A stretch of DNA of 64,000 nt from Aldehydirespirator sp965219165 (GTDB lineage: Bacteria > Actinomycetota > Acidimicrobiia > Acidimicrobiales > Aldehydirespiratoraceae). The position numbers were made by a program, and so were the translations under genes. The notes beneath the pieces were generated by a model that was given only the letters and a program-made list of their open reading frames with translations, made no database searches and was not told the DNA's origin. The stretch is taken from NCBI GenBank assembly GCA_965219165.1, contig CBDCMW010000002.1, positions 1,550,001 through 1,614,000 of the forward strand, given 5' to 3'. This document shows, in pieces, positions 44,077 through 53,221 of the stretch (positions are counted from its first letter, which is position 1; each line of letters begins with the position of its first letter).

Positions 44077-44415
44077 ATGACGACCCACGAGCTGTTCCCC
44101 CTGGATGAACTGGAGCCCGACTCGGCTCGCCGTGTCGAGGTAGCCGGTCGTGACATCGCAGTGGTGCGCATCGGCGACGATGTCTACGCCATCGGCGACA
44201 CGTGCACCCACGCCGAGGTGTCGTTGTCGGAGGGCTGGGTGGAGCCCGACGACTGCGCCATCGAGTGCGTGGCCCACGGGGCCATGTTCGATCTGGAGAC
44301 CGGTGCGCCGCTGTCGTTGCCGGCCACCCGGGCCGTGCCCGTCTACGAGGCGTCTGTGGTGGACGGCATGGTCGTGCTGAAGCTGGCCCCGGACTCGGGC
44401 GGGGACGCTCCGTGA
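44077..44415 (+). CDS. Rieske-type 2Fe-2S protein
   Basis: The protein has 112 residues. Cluster ligands are CTH (residues about 46-48) and CVAH (about 66-69) in IECVAHGAMFDLETG. A Rieske ferredoxin between sufD and sufC is typical of actinobacterial suf operons and may bring electrons to cluster assembly. The stop overlaps sufC by GTGA. Confidence 0.9.
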   Translation: MTTHELFPLDELEPDSARRVEVAGRDIAVVRIGDDVYAIGDTCTHAEVSLSEGWVEPDDCAIECVAHGAMFDLETGAPLSLPATRAVPVYEASVVDGMVVLKLAPDSGGDAP

Positions 44416-45209
44416 GCAGCCTGGTGATCGAGGGCCTTCGGGCCTCGGTGGCGGGCCGCGAGATCCTTACCGGCGTGGACCTGGAGGTCGGCGCGGGCCA
44501 GGTTCACGCGGTGATGGGACCCAACGGGTCGGGCAAGTCGACTCTGGCCCACGTGATCGCCGGACGCCGCGGCTACGACGTGCTCGACGGCTCGGTGCGC
44601 CTCGACGGCACGGAGCTGTTGGAACTGCCGGCGTGGCGGCGGGCCGAGGCGGGGCTGTTCCTGGCCATGCAGTACCCCACGGAGGTCCCCGGCGTCTCGC
44701 TGCTCGACATGCTCACCGAATCGGTGTGCACACCGGAGGGCGCTGCCGTCGCCGAGCAGATGCGTTCCGAGGCCGACCGGATCGGCCTCGACGAGCAGTT
44801 CCTGAAGCGTCCGGTGAACGTGGACCTGTCGGGCGGTGAGCGCAAGCGCAACGAGGCCCTGCAACTCGGTGTGCTGAAACCCGCGTTCGCGGTGATTGAC
44901 GAGTTGGACTCCGGTCTCGACGTCGACGCGCTGCGCCTCGTGGCGGGCCGCATCGAGGAGGCCACCGAGCACGACGGGCTCGGTGTGCTGGCCATCACCC
45001 ACTACAGCCGGGTGTTCGACCACCTGCGGCCCGACGCCGTGCACGTGTTCGCCGGCGGTCGCATACAGGAGTCCGGCGGCCCGGAGCTGGCCGACGACCT
45101 GGAGGCCGAGGGCTACGAGCGCTGGACCGCGTCCCTGCCCCAGCCCGAGTCCGCGGCAACGCCATTCACCGACCCCTTCGGGGACCCCTTCGCCGACCTG
45201 CTGACCTAA
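44412..45209 (+). CDS. sufC: Fe-S assembly ATPase SufC (first copy)
   Basis: ABC-type ATPase of SufBCD, 265 residues from the GTG at 44412. Walker A is MGPNGSGKSTLAHV, the Q-loop region is FLAMQYPTEVPGVS, the signature is LSGGERKRNE, and Walker B is AFAVIDELDSGLD. The C-terminal tail (TPFTDPFGDPFADL) is extra. A second sufC lies at 55002-55760; this one is the partner of the adjacent sufB and sufD. Confidence 0.93.
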   Translation: MSSLVIEGLRASVAGREILTGVDLEVGAGQVHAVMGPNGSGKSTLAHVIAGRRGYDVLDGSVRLDGTELLELPAWRRAEAGLFLAMQYPTEVPGVSLLDMLTESVCTPEGAAVAEQMRSEADRIGLDEQFLKRPVNVDLSGGERKRNEALQLGVLKPAFAVIDELDSGLDVDALRLVAGRIEEATEHDGLGVLAITHYSRVFDHLRPDAVHVFAGGRIQESGGPELADDLEAEGYERWTASLPQPESAATPFTDPFGDPFADLLT

Positions 45210-45283
45210 ACACGAAACGCGTCTCGCGCCGTCCCGGAACCATGCCCCTAGAGGGCAGGGGGCGTCACTAAGCTCGCCGTCCG

Positions 45284-46290
45284 ATTGCGGGCACGCGAGT
45301 CAAGATATCCGCGGTCCTGGTCGCAGCCGGAGCAGTCGTCGCAACCGCGGCCGTCACCGCCGTGTTGCTGCTGGGCTCCGATTCCGGGGCTCCGGAGCAC
45401 GAGACGGCACCTGCGCCGTCCAACGCGCCCGCCCGGGCACCTCGGTGGTAGCCGAGTCCGACGATGCCCCGTCGTCGCAGACCTTGATCGCCACCGATGA
45501 CGGGGCTCCGACGGGCTCTTCGGCCTCGACCGTCGAGGACGCGGCAGCCTCGTCGGGCGACGGCACGACCGGCCCGTCGGGCCAGCAGTCCGATCCCGAT
45601 CCTGCCGAGAAGCCTGTCGAGATCGCCGCTTCGGACTCCGGGCCCGAGTTCGCCCTCGAGATTGTCGAGCCGACTGAGCTGGACCTCGAGCCGCAGGGAG
45701 GGGCGCACCAGGAGTCTCCGGTGGCGTCGGCGGAACCGGGCGAGTCCGGCGGGGGCTCCGGCGCGGCGTCCTCGGCCCAGGGAGACGTCTACACCTGGCA
45801 GGACGGCGACCGGACCGTGGGGGCACGGCTGTAATTGGACCTCGTCGTACTCGACGACGGCACCATCGTGACCAGGGACGACATCCCGGCCGACACCGGC
45901 AACACCGAGAGCGTCCCGCGCAGCCCCGACAACGGGAGCAAATCCGACAGCGCCTCCGGCGGGAAGTCCGATGACACCGGCGGCGCGACGTCCGACAGTT
46001 CCAGCGGCCCTTAACCCGTGTTCCTCTCCGAGTCCGGTGAGTTGATGACCCTGCCGGGCGGGGTGATCGTCGCGCTCAACGCCGAATGGGACACCGACGC
46101 GACGGCCGCCTTTTTCACTCGCAACGGCATCGAATTGGACCGGGTGTCGGAGCTGAGCCACGTGACCAACGGCTTCTTCGTGCAAACCGATCCAGGCTTC
46201 GCCTCGCTGGACCTGGCCAACGCGCTGGCCGGGCAGGCCGCTGTAGAGCTCTCCAGCCCCAACTGGTCGAGAGAGCGCACCACCAGGTGA
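45284..46290 (+). pseudogene. Decayed membrane-anchored surface-protein gene
   Basis: The first frame (from about 45284) encodes a membrane helix (VKISAVLVAAGAVVATAAVT) and ends at TAG near 45450. A second frame, 45445-46290, continues with Ser/Asp/Glu-rich sequence, VYTWQDGDRTVGARL, TAA, LDLVVLDDGTIVTRDDIPAD, a second TAA at 46011-46013, then SGELMTLPGGVIVALNAEWD. Both TAA codons lie in one frame that is otherwise open. No ATG or GTG start fits the helix. The protein family is not firmly recognised. Confidence 0.65.
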
Positions 46291-46309
46291 GGGGTCGCGG
46301 CCTGCGTCA

Positions 46310-46840
46310 ATGCCTGCACTACGACAGCTGAAGCGGCTGCTGCCGGTTGTGCCGGCCGCGCTGGTGTGCCTGCTGGCTGTCAGCGGGCAAGCCGGCGCGC
46401 AGACACCGGGCGCCCCGACGATCACCTCGGTCACCCCGGCGACGGGTCGCTCGCCATCGCCTGGACCGCGCCCAGCGGGTCGACCGTCACCTCCTACGAC
46501 CTGCGCTACATCGAGACGGCCGAGGACGAGACGGTGGATGCCAACTGGACCATCGAGTCCGGGATCTGGACCTCGGGCTCACTGGATTACACGCTCACCG
46601 GGCTGGACGGCGAGGTCTCCTACGACGTCCAGGTGCGGGCCGTGAACGCTGGGACCGCAGGCGACTGGTCGGCCACGCTCATGGGAACGCCTCTCATCGG
46701 TGTCCCGACCATCTCGTCCGTCCTCGCCGGCGACGGTGCGCTCCGAGCCGCTGCGGTTCTGTCCTGACAGCGCGGTGACGCGGGCCCAGATGGCCAGCTT
46801 CCTCATCCGCGCCCTCGACTCGTCCGAGGAGTCGAGCTAG
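46310..46840 (+). pseudogene. Remnant of a secreted fibronectin III / SLH protein
   Basis: The ATG at 46310 begins a signal peptide (LLPVVPAALVCLLAVSGQAG, AQT). After ITSVTP a missing base shifts the frame; the other frame continues as GDGSLAIAWTAPSGSTVTSY and DVQVRAVNAGTAGDWSATLM, a fibronectin III domain. A further frame then ends with FCPDSAVTRAQMASFLIRAL, which resembles the end of an S-layer homology repeat, and TAG at 46838. The middle of the gene is deleted. Confidence 0.7.
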
Positions 46841-46873
46841 ATCCGCTCCATGGCGGCCTGGGCGCGGACCTGC

Positions 46874-46978
46874 CTAGAGGCCGAGCGGAAAGGCCCACAG
46901 CGCGCGGGATCCTGGCGAGGCACCGAGCGAGGCCGTGGCCTGAGCGGCCCGTGAGCGCAGCGAACAAGAGCGGGAAAT
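46874..46978 (+). repeat. Dispersed gene-end repeat, copy D
   Basis: CTAGAGGCCGAGCGG starts 34 bases after the stop of the SLH remnant. The right part differs from copy A at one visible base (GGCCTGAGC for GGCCCGAGC) and ends GAGCGGGAAA. Same orientation as the remnant. Confidence 0.85.
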
Positions 46979-47042
46979 GCCGCACCGCACCGCGAGACGG
47001 CGTCACCTATCCGCGCGCGTTCGTAACGTAGCATCGAGGCCC

Positions 47043-47333
47043 ATGAGCAACGACGACCTGCTGACCGAGGCCGAGATCGCCAACCTGCTGGCCGCGCATC
47101 CCGAATGGCGCCGCGATGGGGACGTGCTGCGTCGCTCGTACTTGTTCGCCGACTTCCGGGCGGCTTTCGCGTTCATGGCCCATGTGGCGCTCATCGCCGA
47201 GCGGCTGTTCCATCACCCCGAGTGGTCCAACGTCTACAACAAGGTGGAGCTGGCCATCACCAGCCACGACGTGGGCGGGCTCTCGGCTCGCGACCGCGAC
47301 TTCGTCGAGCGCGTCGACTCCGCCGGGGGCTAG
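47043..47333 (+). CDS. phhB: Pterin-4a-carbinolamine dehydratase
   Basis: The protein has 96 residues from the ATG at 47043. The family pattern is present: FHHPEWSNVYNKVELAITSH, then DVGGLSARDRDF. The catalytic His pair and Trp are in HHPEW. It recycles oxidised tetrahydrobiopterin or related pterins; some members assist Mo-cofactor enzymes. The start is preferred because upstream codons lie in copy D of the repeat. Confidence 0.9.
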   Translation: MSNDDLLTEAEIANLLAAHPEWRRDGDVLRRSYLFADFRAAFAFMAHVALIAERLFHHPEWSNVYNKVELAITSHDVGGLSARDRDFVERVDSAGG

Positions 47334-47339
47334 GCGCAG

Positions 47340-48335
47340 TCAGTCCGACTCGCCGCCGAGGTCGTCGTAGAGGATCATCGCCGCGACCAGACCCAGCACC
47401 CCCAGCGCTGCTCCCACCACCGTCTGGACCGCCTGCGACACCAACTGGAACGAAGGCCCGGCCGCGGCTCCCAAGAGTGCGGGCACGATGCCGACCGCGA
47501 AACTGATGGCAAAGATCACCAGCCACACGAGCAGCATCCGGCCCAGCGAGGCCCAGAATCGTCCCCGAACCAGGCGCAACCCGTAGCGCAGCGACGGCTC
47601 GGCCGGGCCCACCGAGGCGACCACATAGGCCAATGAGATCACCGCAATCGCGAGGATGAAACCAGCCACAACGGCCGGAAGCAACAGTATCAACAGCACT
47701 GGTGCCACGAATCCCGCCAACACCGCCACGACCATGGCAACCACGAAGATTGCGAGGATCTTCAGGTCGAGGCCCATCAGGCGGGGGATTCTCGGCAGCG
47801 CTTGCTTGAACGCGCCGGAGACGCTCAAGACACGGCCGCGCAGGTCGGACAGCGCAATGCGCGTCACCGTCGCCTTCACCAGATTGCCGGCGACCCACAC
47901 GATCAGCAGGGCCAGGGCAATGGGCACGAAGTTGACCGGCGACAGGTCAACCTCCAGTGACTCGAAGTAGGCCTCGTTCTCGGGTGTCGTGGGATCGAAC
48001 CCCGCCGGATCGCTGACCCTGTCCCAGATCTCACCGAGCTCGCCCATGACGATGTCGTTCGCTGCGATGAGTATCAGCGCCACCATCACCACTTGGGCCG
48101 CCACCGAGACCAGAGCCGCGACCGCGCAGTCCCGCCACTGCCGGCCTGTGAGCGAGAAAGTGCTGCCGACTAGCTTTCCGGGACCGCGCATTCGGTCCGC
48201 GTCCGATTCGGATTCGCCTTCCGGATGGGTGTGACGGGGGGCGCGGTGCTCGGTCCAGGAGGAGCCGTCCCAGTAGCGGTACAGGGACTCGTCCTCAGGG
48301 TCGGTGTACCAGTCGGCCGGGGGCAGATCGCTCAC
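47340..48335 (-). CDS. DUF2510 membrane protein, paralogue A
   Basis: The protein has 331 residues from the GTG at 48335 (VSDLPPADWYTDPEDESLYR). The N-terminal DUF2510 motif with YWDGSSWTEHRAP is followed by about six membrane segments, including WRDCAVAALVSVAAQVVMVA and a large glycine/valine-rich helix pair. The C-terminus ends YDDLGGESD. A paralogue with the same layout is at 52086-53135. Function unknown. Confidence 0.75.
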   Translation of the reverse strand: MSDLPPADWYTDPEDESLYRYWDGSSWTEHRAPRHTHPEGESESDADRMRGPGKLVGSTFSLTGRQWRDCAVAALVSVAAQVVMVALILIAANDIVMGELGEIWDRVSDPAGFDPTTPENEAYFESLEVDLSPVNFVPIALALLIVWVAGNLVKATVTRIALSDLRGRVLSVSGAFKQALPRIPRLMGLDLKILAIFVVAMVVAVLAGFVAPVLLILLLPAVVAGFILAIAVISLAYVVASVGPAEPSLRYGLRLVRGRFWASLGRMLLVWLVIFAISFAVGIVPALLGAAAGPSFQLVSQAVQTVVGAALGVLGLVAAMILYDDLGGESD

Positions 48336-48453
48336 CGCCGTGACTTTAGCGGCGTCTCGGGAGGTTCTCGGGGGTGGTATGGCGCCGGTGTCCTGCGACA
48401 CTGCCGGGCGTGGCGGACTTCAGCCAGGCAGGCGTCGTGCCCGCGGTGCAGCG

Positions 48454-49227
48454 ATGAGGCTGCACGGCGTGGTGAACGCCTCACCGGACTCGCTGGCCGA
48501 CTTCTCGGTGGCGACGACGATCGAAGGAGCCGTAGCCCGGGCCACCGAACTGCTCGACGGGGGCTGCGTCGGCATCGATCTCGGCGGGGCGGGCTCCACT
48601 CAGGTCGCCGACCGGGTCGACGTTGACGCGGAGTGGCAGCGCCTCGACGGCAAGGTCCAGGCGCTCGCTGCGCTGTGCGAGTCAAGCGGTGCCCAACTCT
48701 CGGTGGACTCGTGGCAGCCCGAGATCATGCGACGGGCTCTCGACTGCGGCGCCACCATGATCAACGCGGCCGACGGGCTCCAGAACCCGGCCATGGTGCG
48801 GCTCGCGGCCGAGCGGTACGTGCCGGTGGTGGCGCCGTTCGTGTGGGGCGCCGACCCCAAGGCCTCGGTTCCGGTTGCAGGCGATCCGGTCGAGGTGATC
48901 TGCGGCTGGTTCCGCCGGTCGCTGCACCGCTGGGAGGAGGCGGGCGTCGAGCGCAGCCGGCTGATCCTCGACCCCGGAACCGGATTCGGCCCGTCCGACT
49001 GGGAGTGGGCCGACCGCTACCGGTACCAGAAGCGCGTCTATGAGAACCTCGACGCCCTGCGAGCCTTCGGGTTGCCCTTGTACCTGCCCCTGCCTTGGAA
49101 GCAGACCGAGCAGCACGACGAGCTGCTGGAGATCTGCATCCGGGCCGGGTTCGACTACGGCCGCTGCCACCGGCCCGACCGGGTGCTGGAGGCGATGAAA
49201 CGCCTCGGCTCGTCGCAGCCGGCCTGA
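48454..49227 (+). CDS. Divergent dihydropteroate synthase-like protein
   Basis: The protein has 257 residues from the ATG at 48454. The TIM-barrel DHPS pattern is visible but altered: GVVNASPDSLADFS in place of N-x-TPDSFSDGG, DLGGAGSTQ in place of DVGGESTRP, QLSVDSWQPEIMRRALDCGA, and LDPGTGFGPSDWEW. It may be a pterin-binding paralogue and not the folate enzyme. It overlaps the helicase gene (TGATG). Confidence 0.7.
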   Translation: MRLHGVVNASPDSLADFSVATTIEGAVARATELLDGGCVGIDLGGAGSTQVADRVDVDAEWQRLDGKVQALAALCESSGAQLSVDSWQPEIMRRALDCGATMINAADGLQNPAMVRLAAERYVPVVAPFVWGADPKASVPVAGDPVEVICGWFRRSLHRWEEAGVERSRLILDPGTGFGPSDWEWADRYRYQKRVYENLDALRAFGLPLYLPLPWKQTEQHDELLEICIRAGFDYGRCHRPDRVLEAMKRLGSSQPA

Positions 49228-52100
49228 TGGTGTCCCGCGGGCCTGAAGCGGCGTCGCCGGCTATGGAGCAGCCCGACGTGGGGCGGCTGGCGGGGCCCGA
49301 CTGCCTGGGCCGCAGCGTGCTGGTGTCGCCGGGACAGCCGCCTCCCGCGCCATGGGCGCAGGCGCCGCGGCTGACGGTGCGCACGAGTGAGCCCGAAGCC
49401 GGAGCCGGCCGCCGCCTTCGGGCCGCTTGGAGCAACCGGGAGCGGCTCGTCATCGAGGTGCACGGACCGGTGCCCCATGGTGAGCCGATCCTCGAGGCAC
49501 CGTGGTGGGAGGTCCACCCCGGCGTCACGCTCGGCGACGAGGTCTGGCACCACCTGCTGACCGCCAACGCGGTGGACGCGCGAGATCCCGACCGGCCTAG
49601 CTTCGCCCCCCTCGAGCGGGCCCTGGCGCTGGGTGCCCAGGCTGCGGGGGATGGGGAACCCGGAGACGTCGTGTCGCCCTCCGGCGGTCCCGCGTGGTGC
49701 GACGGCGGTCCCTTGGACTCCTTCGATGCTGTCGATCTTCACGACTCTGCGCTGATCCCCGTAGCCAACCTTGCCGCGGGCAGCCTCGCAGTCTTGCGGC
49801 CCTGCGAGCCCTTCGCCGATCTGGCGCCCGACCAGCGGCGGGCGGTGGGTCACCTCGGAGGTGGGGCCTGCATCGTGGCCCCGGCCGGATCGGGCAAGAC
49901 CCGGGTGCTCACCGAACGGGCCCGATGGCTGGTCCGCGACGTGGGCGTGGCCCCGTCCGCGGTGTGCCTGGTGGCCTACAACGTGCGGGCCCGCGCCGAG
50001 ATGCAGGAGCGCACCGCCGACCTCGAGGGCTTGGAGGTGCGCACCCTCAACAGCCTGGCGCTGGCGGTGTGCAACGGCACCGGTCGCTTCGTGCGGCCCG
50101 CACACCACGGTCGTGTGGAGGTGATCGACGAGCGGGCGGTGCGGGACCTGGTGCACGGCCTGGTAGGGGAGCGGGCGCCGCGCCGCCGGCGGCGGGCCAT
50201 GACCGACCCGCTGGCGGCGTGGCTGGAGGCGCTCAGCGCGTCGCGGCTGGGCTTGCAGGATCCTGCCGTGGTCGAGCGGGACTACGCCCCCGACGTTTCG
50301 GGCTTCACCGAGTTGGCTCCCGCCTATGCCGAGGCCCTCGACGAGCGCGGCGCCGTCGACTTCGACCATCAGATCGTGCGGGCCATCGACGTGCTGCTGA
50401 CCGACCCGGCCGCCCGGGCCGCGGCCCGTCGAGTGTGCGGTGTGCTGCTGGTGGACGAGTTCCAGGACCTGACGCCCGCCCATCTGCTGATGATCCGTCT
50501 GCTGGCCGGCCCCAGGGCCGAAGTGTTCGGAGTGGGCGACGACGACCAGACGATCTACGGCTATTCGGGAGCGTCGCCCCGCTGGCTGATCGAGTACGAG
50601 CGCTGGTTCCCCGGTGCGGCCCGGCATCTGTTGCATGTGAACTACCGATGCCCGCCCTCGGTGGTGGAGGCTGCTTCCAACCTGCTGACTCACAACGTCC
50701 ACCGCATCGCCAAGGAGATCGTGCCCTGCCCCGATCGGGCCAGCCCTGCTGTGACCGTCCCCTCCGCCCCGGCGGCCGAGGACGCGGCGCCGGGCGGACC
50801 AGGCGGCGCGGATGCTGTCGCCGGGGCGCCTGTCGAGGTGGACGTGGTGGATGATGGTGGAGCCGCGGTGGTGGAGCGGATCAGGGCGCTGGTCGGAGGC
50901 GGCGCTGAAGCCGAGGACATTGCGGTGCTGACCAGGGTCAACAGCACCCTGCTGGCCCCGCAGATCTTGCTGTCGGAGGCGGGGATCGACTGCATGACCC
51001 CGGTCGGCCCGTGGTTCCTGGAGCGCACCGGGGTGGCGGCCGCGTTGGCGTGGTTGAGGCTGGCCACGGCCGGCTCGGTTCAGCTGCCCGCTGGCGCCCT
51101 GTCCATCGCGGCCCGTCGCCCGCCCCGGGGCATCTCGCCGCGGGTGGTCGAATGGATCGCGGAGCAGCGCAACGCGGGCGCGCTCCGGCGGCTGGCCGGT
51201 CGCATCTCCGACGAGCGCACCTCGCAGCGGGTGTCGGACTTCGCCGACGATGTGGAGCGTCTCGGCGACATGGCCCGCGACGGTGCCGACACTCTGCGGT
51301 TGCTCGAGGCGATCCAGCACGGCACCGAGCTCGGGGCCAGCCTCGACGAGCGCCTCGACGCCTCCCGCCGCTCGGTGGACCGCTCCGCCCACGGCGACGA
51401 CCTGCGGGCCCTGCTGTCGGTGGCACCGCACTGCGCGGAACCGTCAGCGTTCGAGGACTGGCTGCGGAGCCGCCTCACTGCGGGCCGTCGCAACGACGGC
51501 GAGGGCGATCCCCGGCTGGGCCGCCCCTCCTGGGGCCGGGGCGTCCGCCTGGCCACCGTGCACCGCGTGAAGGGTCTGGAGTGGCCCCATGTGATCGTCC
51601 TGTCGGCCACTGAGGGCTTGATGCCGCACCGCCTGGCCGGCGATGTCGAGGAGGAGCGTCGCGTGTTCCACGTAGCTCTCACCCGCTGCTCGGAGTCGGT
51701 GCTGATCATCGTCGACGGTCCGAGGTCGCCCTTCGTGAGCGAGATGTCCTGGCGCTCCAAGCTCGAGCCGTCGGGCCTGCCCGCCGAGCGGCCTGTCCGG
51801 TCCCAACCCCCAGCGCCCGCCAAACCGGCTTCGTCTCCGTCCAAGGCCCAGAGCCCGCCCATCGACGAGGCGGCCGAACCCGAGGCCGCGTCCGCCTTCC
51901 AGCGCCTGCGGCAGTGGCGCCTGGAGCGGAGCAGGGCCGACGGGGTGCCGGCCTTCGTGGTCCTCTCCGACGCCACCCTTCGCGAGCTGGCCCGCCGTCG
52001 CCCCAGCACCGATGAGGCCCTGCTGGCTGTGCCTGGCATCGGCCCGGCCAAGCTGGCCGCCTACGGCGAAGCCCTCAAGGACCTGCTAGCCGGCGGGTAG
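49227..52100 (+). CDS. UvrD/Rep-family helicase with HRDC domain
   Basis: Superfamily 1 3'-5' DNA helicase, 957 residues, ATG sharing a base with the preceding stop. The first about 190 residues are not helicase. Motif Q and motif I (Walker A) follow: DQRRAVGHLGGGACIVAPAG with SGKTRVL. Motif II is VLLVDEFQDLTPAH, motif III is VGDDDQTIYGYSGA, motif V is VHRVKGLEWPHVIVL, and motif VI is RRVFHVALTR. A C-terminal HRDC domain (VVLSDATLRELARRRPSTDE through VPGIGPAKLAAYG) would bind DNA. Role in repair or recombination. Confidence 0.92.
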   Translation: MVSRGPEAASPAMEQPDVGRLAGPDCLGRSVLVSPGQPPPAPWAQAPRLTVRTSEPEAGAGRRLRAAWSNRERLVIEVHGPVPHGEPILEAPWWEVHPGVTLGDEVWHHLLTANAVDARDPDRPSFAPLERALALGAQAAGDGEPGDVVSPSGGPAWCDGGPLDSFDAVDLHDSALIPVANLAAGSLAVLRPCEPFADLAPDQRRAVGHLGGGACIVAPAGSGKTRVLTERARWLVRDVGVAPSAVCLVAYNVRARAEMQERTADLEGLEVRTLNSLALAVCNGTGRFVRPAHHGRVEVIDERAVRDLVHGLVGERAPRRRRRAMTDPLAAWLEALSASRLGLQDPAVVERDYAPDVSGFTELAPAYAEALDERGAVDFDHQIVRAIDVLLTDPAARAAARRVCGVLLVDEFQDLTPAHLLMIRLLAGPRAEVFGVGDDDQTIYGYSGASPRWLIEYERWFPGAARHLLHVNYRCPPSVVEAASNLLTHNVHRIAKEIVPCPDRASPAVTVPSAPAAEDAAPGGPGGADAVAGAPVEVDVVDDGGAAVVERIRALVGGGAEAEDIAVLTRVNSTLLAPQILLSEAGIDCMTPVGPWFLERTGVAAALAWLRLATAGSVQLPAGALSIAARRPPRGISPRVVEWIAEQRNAGALRRLAGRISDERTSQRVSDFADDVERLGDMARDGADTLRLLEAIQHGTELGASLDERLDASRRSVDRSAHGDDLRALLSVAPHCAEPSAFEDWLRSRLTAGRRNDGEGDPRLGRPSWGRGVRLATVHRVKGLEWPHVIVLSATEGLMPHRLAGDVEEERRVFHVALTRCSESVLIIVDGPRSPFVSEMSWRSKLEPSGLPAERPVRSQPPAPAKPASSPSKAQSPPIDEAAEPEAASAFQRLRQWRLERSRADGVPAFVVLSDATLRELARRRPSTDEALLAVPGIGPAKLAAYGEALKDLLAGG

Positions 52101-53135
52101 CTCAGAGCCAGGAGAGGCGACAGGATCTGCGTTCTCGCCGCCGAGGTCGTGGTACATGGTGAAGCAGGCGATGCTGAACAGCGCCTCGGGCAACACGCCC
52201 AGCACGACAAGGGCCACGCGTGCGAGCGGGTCGCTGAAGAGTCCGGCCACTTCGCCGACGACCACCGCCGGGACGGTCGCGGCCATCGACAGGACGAAGA
52301 GCAAGGCCATGCGGCCGAAGGTCGCCCAGTAGGCGCGGTTCACAAGATTGCGGGCATAGCGCAGCGACGGCGTGGCCGGGCCCACCGCGGCCGTCATGAC
52401 GGCAAGCAGCGCCAGGGGCGCGGCGCCGACTGTCGCGACTAGCACGGCCGAGAACAACAGCACCGCGAGCACGGCACCCAGCACGCCAGACGCCAGGCTC
52501 AGCACTCCGGACACGAGGCTGGCCACCATGAGCGCCGCGCACCAGATCGCGAGCAGCATCAAACCCACTGCGATCATGCGCAGCAGGCGCCCGAGGCCGG
52601 CACGCAACGCCCGGGCCGCTCCTGCCGGCCGGCCACCCAGCCGGTCCACCGTGAACCGCCCGAACGCGGCGAACTCGACGATGTTGACGGCGATGGCGAC
52701 GATGACGCCCACCGCCATCAGGAGCGCGCCGGAGACCAGAGTCGATCGGTCCAGGCCTCTCAGGCGGTCCGTCACGTCGTTCCAGCGATCCTCGAGCGCG
52801 CCCTGTGCGGCGTCGGACTCTGCCGCCGGGTCGACGGATTCCGCTTCGTCCAACAGAGCTCCCAGCGTGTCGCCGAACACGTCGTTGGTTCCCACTATGA
52901 CCGCTTGCTCTGCGGCCAGGTACACGACGGCGATCACCGCGTAGATGATCAGCAGCGGCCGCCAATTCTGCGTCGCCATCCTCCATGTGCCCGAGAGCAG
53001 ATCACGGACGCTGCGGTGTCCGGAGCCGTGACTGTGTCGCGGCGCCCGATGGTCGGTCCACTGCGAGCCGTCCCAGTACCGGTACTGGGCGGGGTCCTCA
53101 GGATCGGTGTACCAGTCGGGCGGCAGGTCCGTCAC
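52086..53135 (-). CDS. DUF2510 membrane protein, paralogue B
   Basis: The protein has 349 residues from the GTG at 53135 (VTDLPPDWYTDPEDPAQYRY); another GTG at 53144 is possible. The DUF2510 motif includes YWDGSQWTDHRAPRHSHG. About six membrane segments follow, with LLIIYAVIAVVYLAAEQAVI first. It ends past YHDLGGEN, matching paralogue A. Its 3' end overlaps the convergent helicase gene by 15 bases. Confidence 0.75.
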   Translation of the reverse strand: MTDLPPDWYTDPEDPAQYRYWDGSQWTDHRAPRHSHGSGHRSVRDLLSGTWRMATQNWRPLLIIYAVIAVVYLAAEQAVIVGTNDVFGDTLGALLDEAESVDPAAESDAAQGALEDRWNDVTDRLRGLDRSTLVSGALLMAVGVIVAIAVNIVEFAAFGRFTVDRLGGRPAGAARALRAGLGRLLRMIAVGLMLLAIWCAALMVASLVSGVLSLASGVLGAVLAVLLFSAVLVATVGAAPLALLAVMTAAVGPATPSLRYARNLVNRAYWATFGRMALLFVLSMAATVPAVVVGEVAGLFSDPLARVALVVLGVLPEALFSIACFTMYHDLGGENADPVASPGSELPAG

Positions 53136-53221
53136 GAGCGGCACCGTAACAGCCCGCGAGGGGCTGCTTGCTCAGAGTCCCCGCGCGTAGGTGACCGGCT
53201 GCTGTCTGCCCGGTCTCCGTC

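Noticed and set aside
45832..46013. TAA recoded as glutamine
   Set aside because: Other genes in the window, such as rne, use TAA as their normal stop. The locus also has a frameshift, so a pseudogene is the simpler reading.
49155..51431. A 758-codon open frame antisense to the UvrD helicase
   Set aside because: High GC at third positions leaves long open frames opposite real genes. It has no recognisable domain, and its strand is fully occupied by helicase motifs in the sense frame. The same applies to long antisense frames at 924-2411, 2631-3956 and 6770-8134.
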